Below, in pieces: positions 18,014-26,395 of a DNA stretch of 64,000 nucleotides. The position numbers and the translations under genes are program-made. Below the pieces are notes generated by a model, which was not told the origin of the DNA, ran no database searches, and saw only the letters and a list, made by a program, of their open reading frames with translations. This DNA comes from Streptosporangium roseum DSM 43021 (lineage in GTDB: Bacteria > Actinomycetota > Actinomycetes > Streptosporangiales > Streptosporangiaceae), in contig NC_013595.1 in assembly GCF_000024865.1 (NCBI RefSeq), positions 682,001-746,000 on the forward strand, written 5' to 3'. Within the stretch, counting starts at the first letter, position 1, and each line of letters starts with the position of its first letter.

Positions 18014-18918
18014 TCGGCAGGCTGGGCGGATACATCGTGCGGGCCTATCCACCGGCCTTCTACATCCTGTTCATGCTCTCGTGGGCGATAGGGCTCACCG
18101 CGCTGTTCGTCAGCGTCGACAGCCGGGTCACCGCCTGGAGGCCGGGCGCCGAGCTGCTGGTCACGAGCGTGACGCTCGTCATCGACATGCTGCTGCTGCG
18201 CGCGCTCGACGACCTCCGCGACCGCGACTACGACCTGGAGCACAACCCGGGCCGCGCACTTCCCAGCGGCGCCGTACGGGTCGCCGACCTGCTGGCCCTC
18301 GTCGGCGCCGGCGCCGTGGTCCTGCTCGCGCTGAACGCCTGGCGGGGCGGGGCCCTCCTGGTCCTGGTCGCCCACCTCGGCTACGCCGCCGTCGTCATCC
18401 TGGTCGACCAGCTCTTCGGCTGGCCGAAGGGGGAGCGGCTGCTGCTGAGCCTGGCGGTGAACCTGCCGATCCAACCCCTGCTGTCGCTGTACGTGTACGC
18501 CGGATTCCTCCGCGAGCACGACCTGACCCCGAGCCGGCAGGGGATCGTCGCGGTGGCGGCCGTCACGTTGTCGGGGCTCTGCCTGGAGTTCGGGCGCAAG
18601 GTGACCCGCCACCCCGGCAAGGGGGAGCGGACCTACGTGACGACGCTGGGCACACCGGGCACGACGGCGGTCGCGGTGAGCCTGGCCGCGGCCGCGACCC
18701 TGGTCGTCCTCGCGATCCTGCGGCCGTGGAACACGGATTCCGCGGTGTACGGCTGGGGATGGATCGTCGTGGTCCCGGCGGTGCTGCCCGTCGCCGCCGC
18801 CTATCTCTTCTCCAGGGGGCGCCCGCGCTGGCCCGCCCTCCCGACGCTGGCCTACCTGCCGGCGGCCTACTGCAGCTTCATCGCGGTCGGCTGGCTGACC
18901 AAGGGAGCGGTGCTGTGA
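18010..18918 (+). CDS. UbiA-family prenyltransferase-like membrane protein
   Basis: The 302-residue product is polytopic, with about eight hydrophobic segments. UbiA enzymes transfer prenyl chains to aromatic or other acceptors in the membrane. The first Asp-rich motif is present (DDLRDRDYD, residues 67-75) and is followed by NPGRALPSG. The second motif is not the canonical DxxxD; the equivalent loop reads EFGRKVTRHPGKGERTY, as in some UbiA relatives. The GTG at 18010 overlaps the dikinase stop (GTGA). The acceptor and prenyl donor cannot be read from sequence. Confidence 0.82.
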   Translation: MIGRLGGYIVRAYPPAFYILFMLSWAIGLTALFVSVDSRVTAWRPGAELLVTSVTLVIDMLLLRALDDLRDRDYDLEHNPGRALPSGAVRVADLLALVGAGAVVLLALNAWRGGALLVLVAHLGYAAVVILVDQLFGWPKGERLLLSLAVNLPIQPLLSLYVYAGFLREHDLTPSRQGIVAVAAVTLSGLCLEFGRKVTRHPGKGERTYVTTLGTPGTTAVAVSLAAAATLVVLAILRPWNTDSAVYGWGWIVVVPAVLPVAAAYLFSRGRPRWPALPTLAYLPAAYCSFIAVGWLTKGAVL

Positions 18919-19853
18919 GCGTGACCGTGCTCGTGACGGGGGCCGGCGGGTTCGTCGGATCGGCGGTGGTGCGGGCGCTCGACGCCGAGCCGCGGGTGTC
19001 CACGCGCCTCCTGGCGCACCGCCGTCCCGTCGCCGCGGACCGGCCGGGGGACGTCGTGACCGCCGATCTGGCCGACGCCTCCTCACTGAGGGGGCGGCTG
19101 GACGGCGCCGACGTGATCATCCATGCGGCGAGCGAGGTGGGGTCGGATCCGGCCCGTTGCGAGCGGGTGAACGTGCTGGGCACGCGCAACCTGGTGGAGG
19201 AGGCGGAGCGCGCCGGAGTACGCCACCTGGTCCATGTCAGCACCGCGGCCGTGTACGGGCTCGGGCCGCACCGCGGGCTCCCCGAGGGCAGCCCGCCGGC
19301 GCCGGTCAGCCCGGCCAGCCGTTCCCGGCACGAGGCCGAACGGCTGACCGCGGCCGCGGGCGCCGTGATCCTGCGCCCCTTCTTCGTGTACGGCGAAGGC
19401 GACCGCTGGTACGTCCCCGGGCTGCTGCGACTGCTCACCACCCGTCCCGGCACGTGGTTCGACGGAGGCAGGGCACAGCACTCCGTGGTGGCCGTCGACG
19501 ACCTGGCGGCCATGGCGGTGGCGGCGGCCGTACGGCCTGAGCCGTTCGCGGGAGGCGTGCCCTTTCACGTCTGCGAGCCCCAGCCGGTCTCCGTGCGCGC
19601 CGTGACGGCGGTCCTGGCCGGCATGTTCGGCCTGACCGTGCCCCGGCTCAGCCTGCCGTGGCGGCTGGCCCGCCCGGCCCTGCGGAACAGGCCCGGCTAC
19701 CGGCGGGCGGAGCTGCTCGCCGAGGACCACGTCTACGCGGCCCCCCGGATCTGGGAGGCGGCGCGGGTCGATCCCGGCGCGGCCTTTCTCGACCGCCTGC
19801 CTGCCCTGGCGCCCTGGTACGGACGCTTTCTCGGAGAAGGAGGTCGGACATGA
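18915..19853 (+). CDS. NAD-dependent epimerase/dehydratase-fold protein with altered active site
   Basis: The 312-residue extended short-chain dehydrogenase fold has the nucleotide motif TGAGGFVG (8-15), D51, NVLGT and the STAAVYG strand near 109-115. The catalytic YxxxK is missing: the aligned segment reads PASRSRHEAER, with Ala at about 134 in place of Tyr and Arg at 138 in place of Lys. It may bind NAD(P) without the usual hydride chemistry, or use other residues. The GTG start overlaps the UbiA-like stop, so it is co-translated with the pathway. Confidence 0.8.
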   Translation: MSVTVLVTGAGGFVGSAVVRALDAEPRVSTRLLAHRRPVAADRPGDVVTADLADASSLRGRLDGADVIIHAASEVGSDPARCERVNVLGTRNLVEEAERAGVRHLVHVSTAAVYGLGPHRGLPEGSPPAPVSPASRSRHEAERLTAAAGAVILRPFFVYGEGDRWYVPGLLRLLTTRPGTWFDGGRAQHSVVAVDDLAAMAVAAAVRPEPFAGGVPFHVCEPQPVSVRAVTAVLAGMFGLTVPRLSLPWRLARPALRNRPGYRRAELLAEDHVYAAPRIWEAARVDPGAAFLDRLPALAPWYGRFLGEGGRT

Positions 19854-20485
19854 CCGGATTCTGGACGCTGCTCGGACCGGACTTCGCGGGCAAGTCGACG
19901 CTGCTCCGGCAGCTACGCGATGAGCGGGCCTGCCAGGTCGTCTCCTACGACGACTGGTGTGTCGCCGAGCGTTTCCCGGCGATCCGGCGGCTCCGCAGGG
20001 AATGGGTGCTGGACGTCTACCCCCGGGTGGGCGAGGAGTACTCGCCCGCGGCGGCGGTGGCGATGCTGCGGCCGATCGTGCGGCACCTCCACGACCAGGT
20101 GGCAGGCGCCGCGGACGACATCCCCGTCATCGTCGACTCCTACTACTACAAGCTCCTCGTCAAGTGCCGGCTGCTGGGCCTGGTCCACGAGCGGACATTC
20201 GCCGAGTGGCGCGCGCTCCCCCAGCCCGACGGCGTCATCTACCTCGACCTCCCGCCCGAGGTCGCGTGGGAGCGGGCCCAGTGGGGCTCGCGGCTGAACG
20301 CCTTCGAACACTACGGACCCGTCCCCGGCTGGGAGGGCTTCGCCGAGCTGCAGTCACGGATGCGGCCGGCGATCATGGAGGAGATCGCGGGACTGCCGCT
20401 GGTCGTGCTCGACGCGAGAGCCGGGCAGCGGACGGTCGCCGCCGAAGCCGGCAGGGTCCTCGCTTCCGCGGTCGTCGCGCCATGA
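19850..20485 (+). CDS. P-loop kinase of unknown substrate
   Basis: The 211-residue protein resembles thymidylate/deoxynucleoside kinase-fold enzymes. Walker A is GPDFAGKST at residues 9-17; further on are VIVDSYYYKLLVKCRLLG (a DxYxxK-like segment), DGVIYLDLPPEVAWERA and LPLVVLDARAG near the C-terminus. The ATG at 19850 follows a GAAGGAGG site and overlaps the previous stop (ATGA). In this setting it may phosphorylate a small-molecule intermediate or a nucleoside-like part of it; the substrate is unassigned. Confidence 0.75.
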   Translation: MTGFWTLLGPDFAGKSTLLRQLRDERACQVVSYDDWCVAERFPAIRRLRREWVLDVYPRVGEEYSPAAAVAMLRPIVRHLHDQVAGAADDIPVIVDSYYYKLLVKCRLLGLVHERTFAEWRALPQPDGVIYLDLPPEVAWERAQWGSRLNAFEHYGPVPGWEGFAELQSRMRPAIMEEIAGLPLVVLDARAGQRTVAAEAGRVLASAVVAP

Positions 20486-21225
20486 GCGTGCTGGACCGGC
20501 TCTTCGCCGAACGCGCCGCCTCGGTCCGCTCCGGCCTGAGTACGGCGGGCGCCCCGGATCCGGGCGGGACGGCGGGTCCGGGTGGGGCGATGACCTTGGA
20601 CGGGGTGGCGGGTCCGGGCGGGGCGGCGGATTCGGGTCGGCAGGTCACGGTGATGGTCGTCATGCGCCGCCTCGACCTCGGAGACCTCGTCCAGGGCGCG
20701 CTGGAGTTCACCGGAGGACTCTCCCCCGAGGAAGCGGACATCTGGTACCGCAACTGGACCAGAACCCGCTTCCTCCTGGGCAACCCGCACAACCTCCTCG
20801 GCAGTGCGGCGGTGCGGACGGTGGGGCCGGGCGGCCACCTGGCGTGGCTGGGCCCCGTCGACGTCGCCCGCCCGCCCGGGCCGAGCCGCCTGCTCAAGCC
20901 GGTCACCGGGCGGCTCCCCGAGCTTCCGCCGAGCGTGCACCTGCCGGGAGGGCGGCGGGGCGCGCCCTGCGAGATCCGCATCGCCTGCCGGGGGCTGACC
21001 ACGGCCGGCTATCTGATCCATCTGCACCACACCCTGGCCGAGGCCGTACTGCTCGGCAGGATCGATCCGCGGACGCCGGTCCGGCTGGTCCACGTCCCGG
21101 ATCTCGACGAGGGATCCGCCCTGTCGTCCGCCTACGCCCGCGTGCACTACGGAGCGGACGGGGCGCTGCGCCTTTACACCTTCCTATCCAGAGGAGAGAG
21201 ATGGACTTCACGGACAGAGACCTGA
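20482..21225 (+). CDS. Unrecognised operon protein with repeat insertion
   Basis: The 247-residue product starts at the ATG at 20482, overlapping the kinase stop. After about 20 residues it carries a Gly/Pro-rich repeat stretch (GTAGPGGAMTLDGVAGPGGA), then a conserved-looking domain with LSPEEADIWYRNWTRTRFLLGNPHNLLGSAAVR and AGYLIHLHHTLAEAVLLGRI. I do not recognise the family. The last 25 bp overlap the next gene. The insertion resembles the repeat expansions seen in NuoN and the P450. Its role is presumably in the same pathway, on context only. Confidence 0.65.
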   Translation: MSVLDRLFAERAASVRSGLSTAGAPDPGGTAGPGGAMTLDGVAGPGGAADSGRQVTVMVVMRRLDLGDLVQGALEFTGGLSPEEADIWYRNWTRTRFLLGNPHNLLGSAAVRTVGPGGHLAWLGPVDVARPPGPSRLLKPVTGRLPELPPSVHLPGGRRGAPCEIRIACRGLTTAGYLIHLHHTLAEAVLLGRIDPRTPVRLVHVPDLDEGSALSSAYARVHYGADGALRLYTFLSRGERWTSRTET

Positions 21226-22049
21226 GCAGGGTGGCACTCTCGGCCCAGCTGCGTGAATGGTCGGAGCTTTTCAGGGTCGCGGTCGCGGCGCCCGGCCACG
21301 AGAACGACGACCTCGCCTCATCCCTGTGGAAGAGGCTGGAGGAGGGGATGCCCTCCCTGCGCGAGGCCATCGTCGCCTACGAGCGCACCCGCGGGCGGAG
21401 CTGGGCGGAGATCGGCGAGCTGACCGGCCGTGATACCGGCGAGGCCGAGGCGCTGTGGGGAGGCGCCGGCGCCCAGGCGCAGGGCGATCCGAGCAAGATC
21501 GTTGCTCAGCTCGACGAGTGGTACGTCCGGCACGCCCAGGTCGAGGAGCTCGCCAGGGTCCGTGACCCGTTCAGCCGCACGCTGGACGCTCACACGGCCG
21601 AGCCGCCGCAGTGCCTCGTCTGCGGAAAGTACGCGGGCGAGGCCGTACCCGCGTGGGCCGGCCGTCCCGTGCCACCCGGCGGTCATCTCATCGAGAACGA
21701 GCTCTGGCGGGTGGGCCACGGTCCCACGGCGTTCTGGCCGGCGGGCACGCTGCTCATCGAGTCACGCCGCCACTTCCTCGACTACACCGAGTTCACCCCC
21801 GAGGAGGCGGCCTCGATCGGGCCGCTCATCGGCCGGCTGATCGGGCCGATCAAGACGGCGACGGGGGTGCCCCGGGTGCACGTCTGGTCATGCATGGAAG
21901 GCACCCCGCACTTCCACCTCTGGCTGGTCCCACGTCTTGAGACGGCGCATGAGACGGGCAGGGGCTACCTCGCCGCTCCGGGATACTGCGTCGAGCCGGA
22001 GGCCGAAGCCGTCGTCGCCCGTATCCGGCAGGCACTGGAGGGATGCTGA
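21201..22049 (+). CDS. HIT-domain protein with N-terminal helical region
   Basis: The 282-residue protein has an N-terminal part (about 1-110) with helix-turn-helix-like text (SWAEIGELTGRDTGEAEALW), a CLVCGK cysteine pair near residue 138, and a C-terminal histidine-triad domain ending in TPHFHLWLVPR (His near 237 and 239). The third position of the HxHxH motif is Trp. HIT proteins are nucleotide hydrolases or transferases acting on phosphoanhydride or phosphoramidate bonds. The start at 21201 follows a strong GAGGAGAGAG site. The N-terminal similarity to a DNA-binding fold is weak. Confidence 0.75.
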   Translation: MDFTDRDLSRVALSAQLREWSELFRVAVAAPGHENDDLASSLWKRLEEGMPSLREAIVAYERTRGRSWAEIGELTGRDTGEAEALWGGAGAQAQGDPSKIVAQLDEWYVRHAQVEELARVRDPFSRTLDAHTAEPPQCLVCGKYAGEAVPAWAGRPVPPGGHLIENELWRVGHGPTAFWPAGTLLIESRRHFLDYTEFTPEEAASIGPLIGRLIGPIKTATGVPRVHVWSCMEGTPHFHLWLVPRLETAHETGRGYLAAPGYCVEPEAEAVVARIRQALEGC

Positions 22050-22052
22050 AGC

Positions 22053-23405
22053 ATGGCGTCCACACCGTGTCCCTTCTCCTTTCCGTTCCCCGACCACCCG
22101 GGCCTGGAGCCGGCCGCGCAGTACGCCGAACTGAGGCAGTACACCGAGCCGGGGCGGTCCGCCGAGCCGGGGCGGTTCGCCGGTCCGGGACAGGCTGCCG
22201 AGCCGGGACAGTCCGCTGATCCGGTGCATTCCGCTGAGCCGGGGAGGTCCACCGGTCCGGGACAGTCCGCCGAGCTGGGACAGCACACTGATCCGGGGCG
22301 GTCCGCCGAGCCGGGGAGGGCGCCGCTTGTCCCCGTCGAGCTTCCCGGAGGCGTTCCGGCCCTGCTGGCCCACCGGCACGCCGACGCCTGCGCCGTACTG
22401 ACCGATCCGGCCTTCAGCAGGGAGGCCGCGACCGAGTTGAGGATGACCTCGCGCTCGAAGGAGTCCCTGGCGCTCAACGTCGTCGACCCCCCGGTCCACA
22501 CGCGCCGGCGCCAGCTCGTCGCGCACGCGTTCACGACCCGGCAGGCAGGGCTGGCCCGTCCGGTGACGGAGCGGCTGGCCGGCGAGCTGATCGGCGCCAT
22601 GGTGCGGAAGGGCCCGCCGGCGGAGCTGGTCGCGGACTTCGCGCTCCCCCTGACCATGGGCGTCATCGGCGGGATCCTCGGCGTCCCCGCTCCCGAGCAG
22701 CGTCGCCTGCACCCGTGGGTGGAGGCGATGATGTCCACGACCGCGTACTCGCCCGAGGAGATCGCGGCCGCGCACAAGGGCGTGCACGGTTACTTCGCCG
22801 GCCTCCTGGACGCGGCGACGGACGGCCTGCCCGGCGAGCTGGCCGAGCACGTCCGCCAGGGGACGCTGGGGCGTGACGAGGCCGTCCACCTCGTCTCCGG
22901 GCTGTTCATCGCCGGTTACGAGACCACGGGCAACCAGCTCGGCATGTGCGTGCTCGCGCTGCTGCGCCATCCGGTCCTGCTGAAGCGGCTGCGGTCGGAC
23001 CCCGCGGCCACCCCGCAGGCGGTGGAGGAGCTCCTGCGGTACACCTCGCTGAACGCGGCGGGAGGGGTCCCCCACGTCGCGCTGGAGGACAGGCCGGTGG
23101 GCGGCACGGTGGTACGGGCCGGGCAGGTGGTGGTCCCGGTGACCGACGGCGCCAACCGCGACCCCGGCGTGTTCGACGAGCCGGACCTGCTCGACATCGA
23201 CCGGCCGCACAACCCGCACCTGTCCTTCGGCCGTGGCCGTCACATGTGCCTCGGAGCGGGCCTGGCCAGGATGGAGCTGCAGGTCGCGCTGGACATGCTG
23301 CTGGCTGAGCTGCCCGGGCTGGAGCTCGCGGTGCCCGAGGACACGCTGGGCTGGCGCGAGGGAATGTACGCCCGCGGGTTGCTGGAACTCCCGGTCCGAT
23401 GGTGA
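22053..23405 (+). CDS. Cytochrome P450 with N-terminal repeat insertion
   Basis: The 450-residue class I bacterial P450 carries out a probable oxidative tailoring step. It has the I-helix AGYETTGN, the K-helix EELLRY, and the heme loop FGRGRHMCLGAG with Cys near residue 399. Between a normal start (PFSFPFPDHPGLEPAAQYAE) and the beta-1 region lies an insertion of about 58 residues made of EPGRSAEPGR / GPGQSAE units, which is not part of the P450 fold. The start at 22053 lies 3 bp after the HIT gene stop. No ferredoxin gene is adjacent. Confidence 0.9.
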   Translation: MASTPCPFSFPFPDHPGLEPAAQYAELRQYTEPGRSAEPGRFAGPGQAAEPGQSADPVHSAEPGRSTGPGQSAELGQHTDPGRSAEPGRAPLVPVELPGGVPALLAHRHADACAVLTDPAFSREAATELRMTSRSKESLALNVVDPPVHTRRRQLVAHAFTTRQAGLARPVTERLAGELIGAMVRKGPPAELVADFALPLTMGVIGGILGVPAPEQRRLHPWVEAMMSTTAYSPEEIAAAHKGVHGYFAGLLDAATDGLPGELAEHVRQGTLGRDEAVHLVSGLFIAGYETTGNQLGMCVLALLRHPVLLKRLRSDPAATPQAVEELLRYTSLNAAGGVPHVALEDRPVGGTVVRAGQVVVPVTDGANRDPGVFDEPDLLDIDRPHNPHLSFGRGRHMCLGAGLARMELQVALDMLLAELPGLELAVPEDTLGWREGMYARGLLELPVRW

Positions 23406-24535
23406 GGCGCAGCATCCTGGTGGCTCCCGTCACGGTCAGCCCGACCAAGCCGCTCACGCCCACCCATCTCAAACACCTGCTCTCCTTCGACGTGCTCTGC
23501 CGGGCCACCGCGCTCTTCGCCGACGTCCACCTGCTCTACAACCACAGCACGTTCGCCGGTACGCGGCAGGTCGCGGGGTTCTGGGAGTTTCTCGACCGGG
23601 TGCATCCCGCCCTGTGCTACCAGGACCTGACCGAGGAACGGATCGGCGAGCTGTACATGGAGCACCAGAGGAGCGCGCGTGTCCCCTTCAGCGAGCTCCA
23701 GCCCGTGGTCCAGCGGGCCGAGAACGGCTGGATCCATCCGGCGACCTCCCGGATACTCGAGATCTGGGAGCAGCACTACCGGCTGCTGGGGATGTCCGAC
23801 ATCAAACTGGGCGGCGGTCACGCGGAGCTGGCCCCCGTGGACGAGGTCGTGGAGACACTCACCGCCCGTCACCTCTGCGTGGACGGGCGTCCGCTGGGCG
23901 CCCCGGTCTACCTGGACGCGACCCCGGCGGGTCTGCCGCTCCGGGTGGTGATAAGCGCGGACGGCCATGCGAACTACCTGTTCCGCGCGCTACAGGAACT
24001 CATCCCCAGCCTCGGCCGGCATGACCTGGTGCTGCTGGTGTACGACAAGGAACTGCGCCACGACTACCTCGTACTGGAGCACGTGCTGTGCCGGCTCGGC
24101 GCGGCCGTCGAACGGCTTGAGCTGGTCAGGGTGCCCATCGACGGCGAGGTCCGCTCCAGCCGCGAGGGCGGCTGGCAGGGCTACACCATCGGCGGCTTCG
24201 CGGAGCCGGTGGTGGCCGAGTTCGGGCAGGAGGCGTTCAGGCTCGGCCTGCGGCTCTACCTGCTGGCCGGGCTGGGGAGAGGGCAGGGGGAGTCGTTCTC
24301 CCTGCCACACCTGAAAAGATGGGTACGGCGAGCCCAGAGACTCCTCGACACCGCCGGTGAGGGTACGGAGATCGACGCCGCCGATGCGGACGTGGAGACG
24401 GACGACCTGCCCAGCCAGCTGAGCCGCCTGGCCGGACGCCGTGGTTTCATCGACTCCTACCGCCTGACCACCAACATGCTCACGCGTGCCGGCGGGATCC
24501 CCCTCCGGGAACTGCTGCGCGTCGCCTATGTGTGA
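23399..24535 (+). CDS. Unrecognised protein, faintly class I aminoacyl-tRNA-synthetase-like
   Basis: The 378-residue final gene of the operon overlaps the P450 stop by 7 bp. The N-terminus (VSPTKPLTPTHLKHLL) recalls the HIGH signature of class I synthetases such as ArgRS (SPNxxKPLHVGHL), with the sequence HLKH. A later GLPLRVVISADGHANYLFRA segment could be the matching Rossmann-fold part. No clear KMSK loop, anticodon domain or zinc site is visible. If the likeness holds, it would be a nucleotidyl-transfer or ligase enzyme for the pathway. Function is unassigned. Confidence 0.6.
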   Translation: MVRRSILVAPVTVSPTKPLTPTHLKHLLSFDVLCRATALFADVHLLYNHSTFAGTRQVAGFWEFLDRVHPALCYQDLTEERIGELYMEHQRSARVPFSELQPVVQRAENGWIHPATSRILEIWEQHYRLLGMSDIKLGGGHAELAPVDEVVETLTARHLCVDGRPLGAPVYLDATPAGLPLRVVISADGHANYLFRALQELIPSLGRHDLVLLVYDKELRHDYLVLEHVLCRLGAAVERLELVRVPIDGEVRSSREGGWQGYTIGGFAEPVVAEFGQEAFRLGLRLYLLAGLGRGQGESFSLPHLKRWVRRAQRLLDTAGEGTEIDAADADVETDDLPSQLSRLAGRRGFIDSYRLTTNMLTRAGGIPLRELLRVAYV

Positions 24536-25107
24536 ACCCCGCCCGGGCTTCGCGACAGCGTTCCGCGCGACAGGAGCCCTCCGGGGAATCGGCCCGCACG
24601 TCCTCCGGCACCACTCCGCGATCCCGCCGATTCACTGATCCACCGACTGACACAAGGGCGTGTGTGCGGGGGACGCGAACGATTCCCTGGGAGGGGGGCG
24701 CGGAGGACGGGAGTGATTTCGGGGCATGTGAGTGATCCCCCGGGAGGCGGCGCGGAGGGCGCGAGTGATTCCGAGCATGCGAGCGATTCCCAGAAGGGAA
24801 TGGCACGGAGGACACGAGTGACTCCCGAGCATGCGAGCGACTCTCAGAAGGGGTGGCCGGGAGGGGCAGGAGGGGATGGCCGGGAGGGGATGGCATGGAG
24901 GACGCGAGTGATTTCGGAGCACGCGAGCGCGAAAACCATGTGACCCGCACCGGACACAGCATGTCCCCGCCGCGGTCGACACACACACGTGGGGAACCGG
25001 CCCGGGGCACAGGCGAAGGCATGCGCCTTCGGCCGTGTGCCCCGGATATGCCCTCTGTAGCAGACGGGACCTTGATGCTGCAGGTCAGAGCCTTGGCTGG
25101 CTGTCTG
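24536..25107. repeat. Intergenic region with diverged tandem repeats
   Basis: From about 24661 to 24945 units of roughly 50-60 bp recur, combining 'cggaggacgcgagtgatt', 'gagcatgcgagcgattc' and 'cagaaggg'. About four copies are recognisable at different divergence. The repeats lie between the operon end and the convergent yajQ gene. I see no gene here. Confidence 0.75.
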
Positions 25108-25602
25108 CTAGCGGTAGTTCGTGAACTGAAGGGCGATTTCCAGGTCCTTGCCCTTGAGCAGGGCGATGACCTCCTGCAGCTCGTCCCTCTTCTTGGAACT
25201 CACCCGGAGTTCCTCACCCTGGATCTGAGCCTTGACCCCCTTGGGCCCCTCATCCCGGATGATCTTCGAGATCTTCTTGGCGTGCTCCTGATCGATGCCC
25301 TCCTTGAGGGTGACCACGAGGCGGTAGTCCTTGCCGGACAGCTTGGGCTCGTCCGCGTCCAGGATCTTGAGCGAGAGCCCCCGCTTGATCAGTTTGTCCT
25401 TGAACACGTCAAGGACGGCGTTGGCGCGCTCCTCGCTGTTGGCCTTGATCTCGACAGCCTTCTGGCCGCCCGACCAGGCGATGGACGCGCCGGTGCCCTT
25501 GAAGTCGAATCGTTGCCCGACCTCCTTGACCGTCTGGTTCAGCGCGTTGTCGGCCTCCTGATGGTCGATCTTGCTGACGATGTCAAAACTGCTGTCGGCC
25601 AT
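25108..25602 (-). CDS. yajQ: YajQ-family protein (UPF0234, nucleotide/c-di-GMP-binding)
   Basis: The 164-residue product is typical of the family: MADSSFDIVSKIDHQEADNA at the N-terminus, QRFDFKGTGASI, LKEGIDQEHAKKISKIIRDE, and the ending LEIALQFTNYR. Some family members bind cyclic di-GMP and act with transcription factors; the role in actinomycetes is not settled. The ATG at 25602 follows an AAAGGA site; the longer frame upstream adds an atypical basic stretch. It is an isolated gene with its own upstream region. Confidence 0.93.
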   Translation of the reverse strand: MADSSFDIVSKIDHQEADNALNQTVKEVGQRFDFKGTGASIAWSGGQKAVEIKANSEERANAVLDVFKDKLIKRGLSLKILDADEPKLSGKDYRLVVTLKEGIDQEHAKKISKIIRDEGPKGVKAQIQGEELRVSSKKRDELQEVIALLKGKDLEIALQFTNYR

Positions 25603-26074
25603 GCGTCGACTATCCTTTCTAGCTCTCATGTCGACCCTAGCGCTTTGCTTATCGGCTCATGATGAACGTGACCGTCAACGCTCAGACGACGGTGTCGAAC
25701 GAGGCCCCTCTGCAAGGCCGACACCGGCCTGCGCGTCCGGGCGACACGACACCCGCGCCCGCTCCCCTCAGAGCCGCCCCCAATCCACTCCAGCCCCTAC
25801 CCGACGCCCCCGAGGCTCAGTACTCCCCGCAGCCCATTGCCTGCCGCCCCACCATCCGCCACCACCTCCCGCCGGCCCCCGCCCCGCCCCGCCGGACCTC
25901 GGACCGGCCTCCCACCGCCCATAGGTCTTCACCGCGTGTCGCCACCACCAGGCGCAGTAGTAAGTCCCGAAAGTCTCGGTACGGCGGGCTATCGATGGGC
26001 GGCTTCCATCGATGTCACGTCACGCCCGGAAGTCCGCTATTCTTCTTCCTGTCGCCGCCTCGAGCGGATGACGC
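25603..26074. other. Intergenic region between yajQ and tRNA-Tyr
   Basis: About 470 bp, very C-rich on the plus strand, with no convincing gene. It should contain the divergent promoters for yajQ and the tRNA. Confidence 0.5.
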
Positions 26075-26156
26075 GGCAGGTTGCCCGAGTGGTCAAAGGG
26101 AGCGGTCTGTAAAACCGTCGGCTCAGCCTACGCAGGTTCAAGTCCTGCACCTGCCA
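26075..26156 (+). tRNA. tRNA-Tyr (GUA)
   Basis: The acceptor stem GGCAGGT (26075-26081) pairs with ACCTGCC (26149-26155), followed by discriminator A and an encoded CCA. The anticodon loop CTGTAAA gives GTA, on the stem GCGGT/ACCGT. A long variable arm (class II) and the T-arm CAGGTTCAAGTCCTG are present. This intact gene is the left boundary of the island; its 3' half is the integration site. Confidence 0.97.
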
Positions 26157-26157
26157 C
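26107..26157 (+). other. Attachment site attL in tRNA-Tyr
   Basis: A 51-bp segment from the anticodon loop to the first base after the discriminator is repeated exactly at 45782-45832 and 49185-49235. It begins CTGTAAAACC and ends CACCTGCCAC. Flanks differ between the copies, as expected for site-specific recombination into a tRNA 3' end. Confidence 0.93.
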
Positions 26158-26175
26158 CAGGGATTTTCCCAGCTC

Positions 26176-26198
26176 AGAGCCCCGCAAGGGGCTCTTTT
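26176..26198 (+). terminator. Intrinsic terminator after tRNA-Tyr
   Basis: An 8-bp stem AGAGCCCC/GGGGCTCT with a GCAA loop is followed by a T-rich run (CTTTTGCTTTT). Confidence 0.9.
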
Positions 26199-26255
26199 GC
26201 TTTTCCGGGACATGCAGCCGGACGCGGCCAGGAGCAGCCGCATGTCACCACTCCA

Positions 26256-26346
26256 CCAATATGCGTGCAATGATCTTGGCTGTGTTTCCCCAGGTCGCGC
26301 TGGGCTTTCCGGCCGGTGCGGGGACGGGAATCGGCCCTGGAAACGC
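26256..26346. repeat. AICE-end repeat, copy 1
   Basis: About 90 bp containing 'gtgcaatgatctt' and 'atcggccctgg' recurs in diverged form at 56130-56218, with a short partial echo near 45697-45716. It lies just inside the left end of the element. Confidence 0.65.
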
Positions 26347-26350
26347 CGAA

Positions 26351-26376
26351 GGACCCCGGAGCGCTTTCCGGGGTCC
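26351..26376 (-). terminator. Terminator hairpin of the integrase gene
   Basis: A perfect 10-bp stem (GGACCCCGGA / TCCGGGGTCC) with a 6-nt loop lies 20 bp past the integrase stop. Confidence 0.85.
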
Positions 26377-26395
26377 CGTTCGTACAGCGGGCATG

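Noticed and set aside
22130..22320. CRISPR-like array in the P450 gene
   Set aside because: Units are short, degenerate and coding in frame, with no unique spacers and no cas genes anywhere in the window.
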